The translations under genes and the position numbers were made by a program. From NCBI GenBank assembly GCA_017795085.1, contig CP051246.1, forward strand, positions 1,676,514 to 1,740,513: 64,000 bases of DNA, given 5' to 3'. A model generated the notes under the pieces. The model was given only the letters and a program-made list of their open reading frames with translations, did not search any database and had not been told where the DNA came from. The stretch's first letter is position 1, and each line of letters begins with the position of its first letter. This DNA comes from Salegentibacter sp. GTDB taxonomy: Bacteria > Bacteroidota > Bacteroidia > Flavobacteriales > Flavobacteriaceae. Of the stretch, positions 53,751 through 62,026 are shown one piece after another.

Positions 53751-54371
53751 TTACCGATGCCTTTTTTCTAAAACTTTTGCGATATCCTTTAAAGAATAGC
53801 CTTTGGCTTTTAGTAAAATCAGGTAATGAAAAAGTAAATCGGCACTTTCGTTTAAAAACAGTTCTTCGTTATCGTCTTTAGCTTCAATAACGGTTTCTAC
53901 GGCCTCCTCGCCTACTTTTTGCGCAATTTTATTCATTCCGGCATCAAAAAGAGAAACCACATAAGAGTTTTTATCTTCCCTAAGTTCTGGCTCAACCTCG
54001 CTCATTCTTTTGCGTTTAGCGATAATTCCTTCCAATTTTGATAAAAACCCAAAATTAGGCTCATTTTCTTCTGCCCAGCAAGTATCGGTTCCTTTATGGC
54101 AGGTTGGCCCTACAGGATTTACCGAAATAAGCAAAGTATCATTATCGCAATCATTTTTAATGTCTACCAGATGTAGGAAATTCCCGCTTTCCTCACCTTT
54201 GGTCCATAAGCGCTTTTTTGTTCTGCTGAAGAAAGTGACTTTTTTAGTTTCGTTGGTCTTTAAAAAAGCTTCCTCATTCATATATCCCAACATCAACACA
54301 TTTTTAGTGGAAGCATCCTGAATTATTGCCGGCACAAGTCCGCCGTCGTTTTTATTAAAATCTATATTCAT
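53751..54371 (-). CDS. hisIE: Bifunctional phosphoribosyl-AMP cyclohydrolase/phosphoribosyl-ATP pyrophosphatase
   Basis: Steps 2 and 3 of histidine synthesis. 206 residues. The HisI half (about 1-105) shows VLMLGYMNEEAFLKT, RTKKRLWTKGEESGNFL and the metal-binding VGPTCHKGTDTCW. The HisE half (about 115-206) shows AQKVGEEAVETVIEAKD and ESADLLFHYLILL. It is the last gene of the operon. Confidence 0.96.
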   Translation of the reverse strand: MNIDFNKNDGGLVPAIIQDASTKNVLMLGYMNEEAFLKTNETKKVTFFSRTKKRLWTKGEESGNFLHLVDIKNDCDNDTLLISVNPVGPTCHKGTDTCWAEENEPNFGFLSKLEGIIAKRKRMSEVEPELREDKNSYVVSLFDAGMNKIAQKVGEEAVETVIEAKDDNEELFLNESADLLFHYLILLKAKGYSLKDIAKVLEKRHR

Positions 54372-54426
54372 ATCAATATTTTTGTTAAATAAGATAAAGA
54401 AACTGTTTTAGAAAATTCTTAAAAAT

Positions 54427-54503
54427 CGTCATCCTGAATTTATTTCAGAATCCTAAACATTTATCTTAAACAAGTTAGAAGCTGAAAGAAGTTCAGCTTG
54501 ACG
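54427..54503. repeat. Dispersed palindromic repeat, family B (copy 1)
   Basis: GTCATCCTGAATTTATTTCAG at the left end and AAGAAGTTCAGCTTGACG at the right end are imperfect inverted copies, in the hisF-hisIE gap. The same unit occurs at 58359-58441 and 59569-59635, also inside the his operon. Each copy can fold into a long mRNA hairpin. Confidence 0.8.
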
Positions 54504-54562
54504 AAGGTTTAACTTTAACAAATCTTTTCTCTTTATTCTTGTTTCTTATATCCTGGTTCTAA

Positions 54563-55318
54563 TTACAATCTAACTTCCACCCCATTCCGGAGAAGTTCCT
54601 CCTTTAAATCCTTAATTTCAATTTCCTTAAAATGAAAAACACTGGCAGCCAGGGCCGCATCGGCTTTTCCTTCCAAAAAAGCATCGGTGAAATGCTGCAT
54701 ATTCCCGGCGCCACCGGAAGCGATTATCGGAATATTTAATGTTGAAGACAAGACTGCCAAAGCTTCGTTGGCAAACCCAGCTTTTGTGCCATCATTATTC
54801 ATAGAAGTGAACAAAATTTCTCCGGCGCCACGATTTTCCACTTCTTTGGCCCACTGAAATAAATTCAAATCAGTAGGTACTTTTCCTCCAACCAAATGCA
54901 CCATCCATTCGTCATTGATTTGTTTAGCGTCGATTGCCACCGTTATACACTGGCTCCCAAATTTAGCTGCGAGTTTATTAATTAAATCCGGATTTTTTAC
55001 TGCAGAAGAATTTACAGAAACTTTATCGGCACCATTTTTAAGTAAAATGTCCACATCCTCAACAGATGAAATTCCACCGCCTACAGTAAACGGAATATTC
55101 ACTTTTTCGGCTACTCTTCTTACCAAATTGGCCAGGGTTTTTCGTTTTTCTTCCGTTGCTGAAATATCTAAAAAAACCAGTTCATCTGCTCCTGACTTGG
55201 CATAAATCTCAGCCAGTTCTACAGGATCGCCGGCATCACGTAAATCTATAAAATTGATGCCTTTTACAGTTCTTCCGTCTTTGATATCAAGGCAGGGTAT
55301 TATTCGTTTTGTAAGCAT
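54563..55318 (-). CDS. hisF: Imidazole glycerol phosphate synthase, cyclase subunit
   Basis: Forms imidazole glycerol phosphate and AICAR from PRFAR with ammonia from HisH. TIM barrel. I start at ATG 55318 (251 residues, [20 protein letters not shown]), the family-typical start; the frame is open six codons further. Seen: the first catalytic Asp in [29 protein letters not shown], and [13 protein letters not shown]. Confidence 0.96.
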   Translation of the reverse strand: MLTKRIIPCLDIKDGRTVKGINFIDLRDAGDPVELAEIYAKSGADELVFLDISATEEKRKTLANLVRRVAEKVNIPFTVGGGISSVEDVDILLKNGADKVSVNSSAVKNPDLINKLAAKFGSQCITVAIDAKQINDEWMVHLVGGKVPTDLNLFQWAKEVENRGAGEILFTSMNNDGTKAGFANEALAVLSSTLNIPIIASGGAGNMQHFTDAFLEGKADAALAASVFHFKEIEIKDLKEELLRNGVEVRL

Positions 55319-55335
55319 TGTTTTAAAAGTTAGCA

Positions 55336-55365
55336 ATACGAAGTTAGAAGTATAAAGTCTAACTT
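55336..55365. repeat. Orphan AGTTAGAAATACGAAGT-type repeat in the hisA-hisF gap
   Basis: ATACGAAGTTAGAAGTATAAAG begins at 55336 and continues to a second TAAC half. It is the same motif that brackets the four-helix-bundle ORF at 56109-56158 and 56438-56467, but here it has no ORF. Confidence 0.6.
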
Positions 55366-56108
55366 TCTAATATAAAATTCTCTAATTCTTTCATTTGAAT
55401 CCGGCCTTCATAAATTGCTTTTCCAATTATAGTGCCTTCACAGCCTAATTTAGCCAGTTTGGGAAGTTCACCAAATTCTGAAATTCCTCCGGAAGCAATT
55501 AAATTAATTGACTTCTCGGCTGTACTTGATGTGAGATTTGTTTCTTTTAAAATTCGGCGATAAAGTTCAAAAGAAGGGCCTTGTAGCATCCCGTCTTTAG
55601 AAATATCGGTACAAATTACATATTTTACACCATCTTGCTGGTACTCCTGAATAAAAGGAATAAGTTCTTTTTCAGATTCTTCCTGCCAGCCACTAACGGC
55701 TATTTTTCCATTGTTAGCATCGGCTCCCAGAATAATTTTTTCTGAACCAAATTTTTGAATCCAGGATTTAAAAATTTCCGGATCTTTTACCGCGATACTT
55801 CCACCGGTAATTTGATTTGCACCACATTCAAAAGCAATTTCTAAATCTTTCTCGGTTTTAAGTCCTCCACCAAAATCAACTTTCAAGGTGGTTTTTGAAG
55901 CGATTTCTTGCAGGATTTTATGGTTGACGATATGTTTTGATTTTGCACCGTCCAAATCTACCAAATGTAGATATTGAATACCATGGGCCTCAAACATTTT
56001 TGCTACCTCTAGCGGGTTTTCATTATAAACTTTTTTGGTATTATAATCACCTTTGGAAAGTCTTACACATTTACCTTCAATAATATCTATAGCTGGGATA
56101 ATTCTCAT
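55359..56108 (-). CDS. hisA: ProFAR isomerase
   Basis: Isomerises 1-(5-phosphoribosyl)-5-[(5-phosphoribosylamino)methylideneamino]imidazole-4-carboxamide. TIM barrel of 249 residues. Seen: [19 protein letters not shown] (catalytic Asp and phosphate site), [38 protein letters not shown] (second catalytic Asp) and [13 protein letters not shown]. Confidence 0.95.
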   Translation of the reverse strand: MRIIPAIDIIEGKCVRLSKGDYNTKKVYNENPLEVAKMFEAHGIQYLHLVDLDGAKSKHIVNHKILQEIASKTTLKVDFGGGLKTEKDLEIAFECGANQITGGSIAVKDPEIFKSWIQKFGSEKIILGADANNGKIAVSGWQEESEKELIPFIQEYQQDGVKYVICTDISKDGMLQGPSFELYRRILKETNLTSSTAEKSINLIASGGISEFGELPKLAKLGCEGTIIGKAIYEGRIQMKELENFILES

Positions 56109-56158
56109 TTAAAGTACGAAGTTAGAAGTTAGAAATACGAAGTTTCAAAATTATAAAT
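56109..56158. repeat. Inverted repeat arm, hisA side of the four-helix ORF
   Basis: AAAGTACGAAGT followed by TAGAAGTTAGAAATACGAAG (plus strand, from 56111). Complementary to the matching words on the other side of the ORF (56438-56467), so the transcript can fold with the ORF in the loop. Confidence 0.7.
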
Positions 56159-56437
56159 TTAGGAGTTATTATTTCCCTGTTTTCGCCTTGCGGTATTAAT
56201 TGATGCTACTGTAATTGCGAGTATTTCCTCTGCTTCCTCTTCAACAATTTTAAGTTTATTTATAAAATCGGCAGTAGATTTAGCTCGTTGTGAAGCTCGA
56301 TAATTAGCACCTACAGAGCTGGAACAATGAATAAGTTGATTAACGTAAGCATTGTATTCTCGGGAGTATGGAATTCTCCGGCAATAAAGCCAACAATCCA
56401 ATGCAAATTGTTTTGTTCCCTTTTTTAAATCTCTCAT
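56159..56437 (-). CDS. Four-helix-bundle protein (S23/IVS-protein family), internally shortened
   Basis: 92 residues against about 120 in the family. The first part (KGTKQFALDCWLYCRRIPYS...LIHCSSSVGANYRASQRAKSTADFINKLKIVEEEA) is canonical. It then runs straight into the C-terminal EEILAITVASINTARRK, lacking the usual middle helix with its WLEL motif, an apparent in-frame loss of about 28 codons. Relatives are encoded in intervening sequences of 23S rRNA and as orphan genes. It sits between hisH and hisA, with inverted repeats on both sides. No histidine role is likely. Confidence 0.85.
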   Translation of the reverse strand: MRDLKKGTKQFALDCWLYCRRIPYSREYNAYVNQLIHCSSSVGANYRASQRAKSTADFINKLKIVEEEAEEILAITVASINTARRKQGNNNS

Positions 56438-56467
56438 TACTTCGTACTTTTAATTTCGTATTTCTAA
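56438..56467. repeat. Inverted repeat arm, hisH side of the four-helix ORF
   Basis: Minus strand: AGTTAGAAATACGAAAT, then TAAAAGTACGAAGTA immediately before the ORF's ATG. The first word also encodes the last residues of HisH (LEIRN). It is the inverse of the arm at 56109-56158. Confidence 0.7.
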
Positions 56468-57043
56468 CTTTAGAAAATTCTCAAGAATTTTCTCTCCGGC
56501 ATCACTGCTCTTTTCGGGATGAAATTGTACGCCGTAAAAATTATCTTTCTGAATGGCCGATGTGTATTCCACACCATATTCCGTAGACGCAATTGCTTCT
56601 TCACATTCCTTTACGTAAAAACTATGCACCAAATACACAAATTCACCTTCTGAAATTCCGGTAAATAAATCTGATTTTAGATCAAAAATCTTATTCCAAC
56701 CAATTTGTGGCACTTTCAAATTATTATTGAATTTTACCACATCAGCGTGAAAAATTCCGAGACCATCAGTATCACCTTCTTCACAATAAGTGCACATTAA
56801 CTGCATTCCCAGGCAAATCCCCAAAACCGGCTGCTTTAAAGTTAGGATCACTTTATCCAGGCCGGTAGATTTTAGCATTTTCATCGCACTGCTAGCTTCT
56901 CCAACACCAGGAAAAATAACCTTATCTGCACGCCGGATCTCCTCAGCATCACTACTTAAAACCGCATCGTAACCCAGTCTTTTTACCGCAAATTTTATGC
57001 TTTGAATATTTCCTGCACCGTAATCAATTATTACTATTTTCAT
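56450..57043 (-). CDS. hisH: Imidazole glycerol phosphate synthase, glutamine amidotransferase subunit
   Basis: Releases ammonia from glutamine for HisF. 197 residues. Class I amidotransferase with nucleophile Cys in PVLGICLGMQLM and the His-Glu pair in GVQFHPEKSSD; it also has the HisH-type IIDYGAGNIQSIKFAVKRLG start. The last five codons lie within the repeat arm before the four-helix ORF. Confidence 0.96.
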   Translation of the reverse strand: MKIVIIDYGAGNIQSIKFAVKRLGYDAVLSSDAEEIRRADKVIFPGVGEASSAMKMLKSTGLDKVILTLKQPVLGICLGMQLMCTYCEEGDTDGLGIFHADVVKFNNNLKVPQIGWNKIFDLKSDLFTGISEGEFVYLVHSFYVKECEEAIASTEYGVEYTSAIQKDNFYGVQFHPEKSSDAGEKILENFLKLEIRN

Positions 57044-57086
57044 TTTCTATTTTCACAATACAATTTTTGTTCTTTTCACTTTTTAT

Positions 57087-57108
57087 TCCCCCTTTGGGGG
57101 CTAGGGGG
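57087..57108. repeat. CCCCCTTTGGGGG hairpin next to the hisB stop
   Basis: ATTCCCCCTTTGGGGGCTAGGG: five C and five G around TTT, then a second G-run, ending one base before the hisB stop codon (minus strand). In the gap between hisB and hisH. A compact mRNA hairpin; this word is a common dispersed repeat in Bacteroidota genomes. Confidence 0.6.
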
Positions 57109-58251
57109 CTATAACATTCCTTTAGTTGATGGCAGAATCATCTTTTCGGCATCGCGTTTTACCGCCATTTTAATCGCTTTGGCAAAAGCTTTAAAAATCG
57201 CTTCAATTTTATGATGTTCATTCTGGCCTTCAGCTTTAACGTTTAGATTTGCTTTCGCGCCATCGGTAAACGATTTAAAAAAATGATAGAACATTTCCGT
57301 AGGTATTTTTCCCACCATTTCCCGTTTAAATTCGGTTTTCCAAACAATCCAGTTCCTTCCGCCAAAATCTATAGCTACCTGAGCCAGGCAATCGTCCATC
57401 GGCAAACAAAATCCGTAGCGTTCTATACCCAGTTTATTTCCCAAAGCTTTACTGAAAACCTCGCCCAGGGCTATTGCCGTATCTTCTATGGTATGATGTT
57501 CATCAACCTCTAAATCGCCCTTTACCTGGACTTCCAAATCCATTTGTCCGTGACGTGATATTTGATCCAGCATATGGTCAAAAAATGCTAATCCTGTACT
57601 TATTTTTGATTTTCCGGTACCATCTAAATTTAACCGAATAAAAATATCGGTTTCATTGGTTTTTCTTGAAATTTCAGCGCTACGATCGTTTAATTTTAGA
57701 AATTCATATATCTTCTTCCAGCTGTCGGTTTTTAAAGCTATGGTTTCCTTTACTTTTTGCTGATCATTCTGGACTTCATCTGTAGCCAAATCTTCATGGG
57801 TATCGATAAAAATACCTTTTCCGCCAAAGTTATAGGCAAATTCAATATCTGTAAGCCGATCGCCAATCATAAAAGAATTTCCCAAATCGTATTTCTTTTC
57901 ATCGTTTAAGTATTTCTCCTCCAAAAGTCCGGTATTGGGCTTTCGGGTTGGTGAATTATCTTTTGCGAAAGTGCGATCCATTAAAATCTCACTGAATTCT
58001 ATCCCTTCATTTTTAAAAGTTTGAAGTATAAAATTCTGAATAGGCCAAAACTTCTCTTCTGGATAAACTTCCGTTCCCAATCCATCCTGATTGGTCACCA
58101 TTACCAGTTCATAATCCAGTTCAATGGCAATCTTCTTCAGGTAATATAAAGCCCCTGGGTAAAATTCCAGTTTTTCAATACTGTCTACCTGATAATCTTC
58201 CGGTTCGTAAATTAAAGTGCCGTCACGATCTATAAATAATACTTTTTTCAT
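57109..58251 (-). CDS. hisB: Bifunctional histidinol-phosphatase/imidazoleglycerol-phosphate dehydratase
   Basis: 380 residues. The N-terminal HAD phosphatase (about 1-165) has the nucleophile motif [12 protein letters not shown] and [12 protein letters not shown]. The C-terminal dehydratase (about 190-380) has the metal-binding [28 protein letters not shown] and [16 protein letters not shown]. The fusion order is the same as in E. coli HisB. Confidence 0.96.
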   Translation of the reverse strand: MKKVLFIDRDGTLIYEPEDYQVDSIEKLEFYPGALYYLKKIAIELDYELVMVTNQDGLGTEVYPEEKFWPIQNFILQTFKNEGIEFSEILMDRTFAKDNSPTRKPNTGLLEEKYLNDEKKYDLGNSFMIGDRLTDIEFAYNFGGKGIFIDTHEDLATDEVQNDQQKVKETIALKTDSWKKIYEFLKLNDRSAEISRKTNETDIFIRLNLDGTGKSKISTGLAFFDHMLDQISRHGQMDLEVQVKGDLEVDEHHTIEDTAIALGEVFSKALGNKLGIERYGFCLPMDDCLAQVAIDFGGRNWIVWKTEFKREMVGKIPTEMFYHFFKSFTDGAKANLNVKAEGQNEHHKIEAIFKAFAKAIKMAVKRDAEKMILPSTKGML

Positions 58252-58358
58252 AACTAGTTCTTAGTCATTTCCGCGGAGGCGGAAATCTTATACCTTCTTA
58301 TTTTAATCGAATTTCTATGAATTTTTCAGCAAAGAACATATTCAAAGAACCTCTTTAT

Positions 58359-58441
58359 GTCAAGCTGAACTTTTTCAACTTCTAACATGTTTTTTACATT
58401 TTTTACAATCAACTTAAATCCTGAAACAAGTTCAGGATGAC
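58359..58441. repeat. Dispersed palindromic repeat, family B (copy 2)
   Basis: GTCAAGCTGAACTTTTTCAA at the left and GAAACAAGTTCAGGATGAC at the right, in the hisC-hisB gap. Same unit as 54427-54503 and 59569-59635. Confidence 0.8.
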
Positions 58442-58471
58442 AGTTTAAAAACTTTAGAATTAGCCTTAAAT

Positions 58472-59518
58472 CTATTTTAAACTTTTTAAAGCCATTATCA
58501 ATTTTTGGTTTTCCTTTCCGGTTCCCACCGTAAATCTTAATGTATTTTCACAAAGCGCTTGCGTACTCCGATTTCTAATTACAATTCCTTTTTCAATTAA
58601 TTGATTATACCTTTTATTGGCATCATCAACTTTTACAAGGATAAAATTTGCATCTGAAGGATATATTTTTTCAATAAAACTTATTTCTTCTAAAGCTTTG
58701 TTTAAATCTGCCCTTTCCTTTAATAAATCTAAAATTTCCGTCTCCACGCCTTTTCTATCCAATACTCTGTTTAAAGCTCTTAACTGAGTAAGTTCATTTA
58801 CATTGTACGGCGGTTTAATCTTGTTTAAAGTCTTGATTATCGCTTCGGAAGCATAACATATTCCAAGCCGGATTCCTGCCATTCCATAAGCTTTGGAAAG
58901 GGTTTGTGTTATTACCAGATTGGGATAATTTTTAAGTTTTTTCACCCAACTTTCTTTTGCTGAAAAATCAATATAAGCTTCGTCAATAATTACCAGACCA
59001 TTAAATTGTTCAAGGATTTTTAAAATATTCTCTTCAGAAAAGGAATTCCCCGTAGGGTTATTTGGCGAACATAAAAAGACCATTTTTGTGTTTTCATCTA
59101 CTGAATTCAGTATTTCCTTTACATCAGGTTCAAAATCTGAAGCGAGTAAGACTTCCCGGTTTTCAATATTATTGATGTTAGCCAAGACTTTATACATTCC
59201 GTAAGTTGGCGGTAAGGTGATAATATTGTCTTTTCCCGGCTCGCAAAACGCCCTGAACAATAAATCTAAAACTTCGTCACTGCCATTACCAAGCAAAATA
59301 TTCTCGACAGACACTGCTTTAATCTTTGCTAACTCAGTCTTTAGGCTGCGTTGTTGTGGATCGGGATACCGATTTACATCCGTTTGAAACGGGTTTTCAT
59401 TGGCATCGAGAAAAACCATTTCTGAAGTGGTAGATTGGTACTCATCCCTGGCTGACGAATAAGGTTTTAAACCGGCAACATTAGGCCGAACCAGGTTTTT
59501 TATGTTGAAATTTTTCAT
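58472..59518 (-). CDS. hisC: Histidinol-phosphate aminotransferase
   Basis: PLP-dependent aminotransferase, fold type I. I start at ATG 59518 (348 residues, MKNFNIKNLVRPNVAGLKPY); the frame is open six codons earlier. Seen: LDANENPFQTDVNRYPDPQQ, LGNGSDEVLDLLFRAF, FLCSPNNPTGN, VIIDEAYIDFS and TQTLSKAYGMAGIRLG with the PLP-binding Lys. Confidence 0.95.
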   Translation of the reverse strand: MKNFNIKNLVRPNVAGLKPYSSARDEYQSTTSEMVFLDANENPFQTDVNRYPDPQQRSLKTELAKIKAVSVENILLGNGSDEVLDLLFRAFCEPGKDNIITLPPTYGMYKVLANINNIENREVLLASDFEPDVKEILNSVDENTKMVFLCSPNNPTGNSFSEENILKILEQFNGLVIIDEAYIDFSAKESWVKKLKNYPNLVITQTLSKAYGMAGIRLGICYASEAIIKTLNKIKPPYNVNELTQLRALNRVLDRKGVETEILDLLKERADLNKALEEISFIEKIYPSDANFILVKVDDANKRYNQLIEKGIVIRNRSTQALCENTLRFTVGTGKENQKLIMALKSLK

Positions 59519-59568
59519 TTTTCTTTTAGAAGTCACTTAATTTATTCTCGCCGAATGGGTCTTATAAC

Positions 59569-59635
59569 GTCATTCTGAATTTATTTCAGAATCTAAGAAA
59601 TATTTAGTTAGACCCTGAAACAAGTTCAGGATGAC
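59569..59635. repeat. Dispersed palindromic repeat, family B (copy 3)
   Basis: GTCATTCTGAATTTATTTCAG at the left and CTGAAACAAGTTCAGGATGAC at the right, in the hisD-hisC gap. The left end matches copy 1 and the right end matches copy 2 almost exactly. Confidence 0.82.
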
Positions 59636-59649
59636 GAAATTTTCAAAAA

Positions 59650-60933
59650 TTATTTCAATTCCTTTAACCGTAAACTCACCGCATTTTTATGAGCCTGTAA
59701 ACCTTCGGCTTCTGCCATTAATTCTATGGCCGGGCCAATTTCTTTAATACCGTTTTCTGAAATTTTCTGAAAAGTCATACTCTTCAAAAAACTATCCAAA
59801 TTTACGCCGCTATATTGTTTTGCATAGCCGTTGGTAGGCAATGTGTGATTCGTTCCCGAAGCATAATCTCCTGCGCTTTCCGGCGTATAATTACCTATAA
59901 AAACAGAACCGGCATTCTGGATTCCTTCGGTATAAAAAGCTTCATTTTTGGCACAAATTATAAAATGTTCAGGGCCATATTCATTAATCAATTCCAGAGC
60001 TTTTTCATCATTTTCCATAAAAATCAATCGGGAATTTTCTATAGCTTTTTCAGCAATCTCCTTTCGTGAAAGGACTTTTAATTGATTTTTCACCTCTTTT
60101 TCAACTTCTTCAATTAATGTTTGGGAAGTCGATACCAAAATCACCTGGCTATCGGCGCCGTGTTCTGCTTGACTTAATAAATCGGAAGCAACAAAAGCCG
60201 CATTTGCCGTATTGTCTGCAAAAACCAATAATTCTGATGGGCCGGCCGGCATATCTATAGCCACATTATAACGTGTAGCCAATTGTTTTGCTACGGTAAC
60301 AAACTGGTTTCCGGGGCCAAAAATTTTATATATTTTCGGAACTGATTCTGTTCCAAAAGTCATTGCGGCAATAGCCTGGATACCGCCTATTTTAAAGATT
60401 TTAGTTACCCCACAAAGTGCCGCAGTATATAAAATAGCAGGATGGACTCTACCTTCTTTATCAGGCGGTGTACATAAAACCACCTCTTTACAGCCCGCCA
60501 ACGAAGCCGGAACGGCCAACATTAAAATAGTAGAAAACAAGGGAGCACTCCCCCCGGGAATATACAAACCAATTTTTTGAATCGGTCTTTTTTCCTGCCA
60601 GCATTTCACACCATTGTTAGTTTCAACTTCAACTTTATCAGTTTTTTGTGCAGCGTGAAATTTTTCGATATTCAATTTTGCTAGAGCAATGGCTTCTTTC
60701 AAGTCGGTACTCACTGCATTTTCAGCGTCCTTAATTTCGGAACTTGTTACGCGAGTAGTAGTTAAATTTATACCATCAAATAATTCGGTGTATTTTGCAA
60801 CGGCAGTATCACCCCTGGTTTTTACTTCATCAAAAACCTGGTTTACCGTTGCTTCAATATCTTCTATGGTTTGAGTAGGCCTTTTCAGGATGGCTTCCCA
60901 TTCCTCACGAGATGGATTTATAATTGTTTTCAT
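59650..60933 (-). CDS. hisD: Histidinol dehydrogenase
   Basis: Zn-dependent enzyme doing the last two oxidations to histidine. 427 residues. Seen: KIGLYIPGGSAPLFSTILMLAVPA, IFGPGNQFVTVAKQL, DMPAGPSELLV, LLSQAEHGADSQVILVS (Zn ligands), YGPEHF and SAGDYASGTNHTLPT. Confidence 0.96.
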   Translation of the reverse strand: MKTIINPSREEWEAILKRPTQTIEDIEATVNQVFDEVKTRGDTAVAKYTELFDGINLTTTRVTSSEIKDAENAVSTDLKEAIALAKLNIEKFHAAQKTDKVEVETNNGVKCWQEKRPIQKIGLYIPGGSAPLFSTILMLAVPASLAGCKEVVLCTPPDKEGRVHPAILYTAALCGVTKIFKIGGIQAIAAMTFGTESVPKIYKIFGPGNQFVTVAKQLATRYNVAIDMPAGPSELLVFADNTANAAFVASDLLSQAEHGADSQVILVSTSQTLIEEVEKEVKNQLKVLSRKEIAEKAIENSRLIFMENDEKALELINEYGPEHFIICAKNEAFYTEGIQNAGSVFIGNYTPESAGDYASGTNHTLPTNGYAKQYSGVNLDSFLKSMTFQKISENGIKEIGPAIELMAEAEGLQAHKNAVSLRLKELK

Positions 60934-60958
60934 CTATACTAATTTATAAGGCAATGAT

Positions 60959-61822
60959 TTATATTACCATTTTCTCTATTGGCGCTACCAAAATACCTTC
61001 GGCACCGTTAATTTTCAACTCGTCTATCACTTCCCAAAACCGTTCTTCATTTATTACAGTATGTACTGAGCTCCAGCCTTTTTCGGCAAGCGGTAAAACC
61101 GTTGGACTACGCATTCCCGGAAGTAATTTTATAATATTTTCAAGGTTTTTATCCGGCGCGTTCAATAGGATATATTTTGAAGTCCGCGCATTTAAAACCG
61201 ATTTTATCCTAAATTGCAATTTCTCTAAAATCGCTTTCCTAGCTTTAGAAATTTCAGGAGAAATAGCTAAAACCGCTTCACTTTTTAGCATTACTTCTAC
61301 TTCTTTCAGGCCGTTTTTAAATAAAGTACTTCCACTGGAAACAATATCACAAATTCCATCGGCCAGGCCAATATTGGGCGCAATTTCTACAGAACCGTTA
61401 ATAATATGCAATTCTGCTGAAATTCTTTTTTCTGCAAGAAAATCATTAACCGTATTTGGATAAGAAGTGGCAATCTTTTTCCCGTCTAAATCTTTAATCC
61501 CGTTGTACTTTACTCCTTTTGGAACCGCCAGGGAAACCCGGCATTTTGAAAAACCGAGTTTTTCTCCCCGAATAATATCTTTTCCTTTTTCAATAAGCAC
61601 ATTTTCACCAATTATGGCAACATCAACAACGCCATCACGCAAATATTGTGGAATGTCGCCATTACGCAAATACATAACTTCCAACGGGAAATTCCTGGCA
61701 GTCGCTTTAAGCTGCTCTTTCCCGTTATCGATAGAAATTCCAGCGTCTTTAAGGATCTTTAGGGAGTCTTCATTTAATCTCCCAGACTTTTGAATAGCAA
61801 TTCTTAATTTTTCTTTTTCCAT
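60959..61822 (-). CDS. hisG: ATP phosphoribosyltransferase (long form)
   Basis: First and committed step of histidine synthesis. 287 residues, so the long form with a C-terminal ACT-like regulatory domain that binds histidine (about 215-287; LPGMRSPTVLPLAEKGWSSVHTVI). Seen: LRIAIQKSGRLNEDSLKIL, DVAIIGENVLIEKG and the PRPP-binding DIVSSGSTLFKNGL. First structural gene after the attenuator. Confidence 0.96.
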   Translation of the reverse strand: MEKEKLRIAIQKSGRLNEDSLKILKDAGISIDNGKEQLKATARNFPLEVMYLRNGDIPQYLRDGVVDVAIIGENVLIEKGKDIIRGEKLGFSKCRVSLAVPKGVKYNGIKDLDGKKIATSYPNTVNDFLAEKRISAELHIINGSVEIAPNIGLADGICDIVSSGSTLFKNGLKEVEVMLKSEAVLAISPEISKARKAILEKLQFRIKSVLNARTSKYILLNAPDKNLENIIKLLPGMRSPTVLPLAEKGWSSVHTVINEERFWEVIDELKINGAEGILVAPIEKMVI

Positions 61823-61837
61823 AATTTAATCAGTATC

Positions 61838-61870
61838 AAAAAAAAACCCGTTTGAATAGCTCAAACGGGT
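61838..61870 (-). terminator. his operon attenuator
   Basis: Minus strand ACCCGTTTGA (61870-61861), 5-base loop, TCAAACGGGT (61855-61846), then a run of nine T. A strong intrinsic terminator 16 bases before hisG and 34 bases after the leader peptide, so hisG expression requires read-through. Confidence 0.92.
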
Positions 61871-61903
61871 GGTTAAAATATGATGTATTACAACATACCA
61901 AAT

Positions 61904-61963
61904 TTACCTCGCCTGAGCGCAGTAGTAAAAATGATGGTGATGATGTAATTGTGTTTTCAACAT
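61904..61963 (-). CDS. hisL: Histidine operon leader peptide
   Basis: 19-residue ORF MLKTQLHHHHHFYYCAQAR with five His codons in a row (CAT CAT CAC CAT CAT), followed by the attenuator. Ribosome stalling at these codons when charged tRNA-His is scarce would block terminator formation and let RNA polymerase reach hisG. The ATG (61963) is only a few bases from the predicted transcript start. Confidence 0.9.
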   Translation of the reverse strand: MLKTQLHHHHHFYYCAQAR

Positions 61964-61971
61964 AACGATGA

Positions 61972-62002
61972 CAAATCTAAGTCTTTCCATTAAAAAGACA
62001 AA
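61972..62002 (-). promoter_or_regulatory. his operon promoter
   Basis: Minus strand TTTG (62002-61999), exactly 19 bases, TAGATTTG (61979-61972). A full match to the Bacteroidota sigma consensus TTTG-N19-TAnnTTTG. Transcription would start at about 61965-61969, at or just before the hisL start codon. Confidence 0.85.
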
Positions 62003-62026
62003 GCAAGTTTTTAATTTTTTAAAAAA

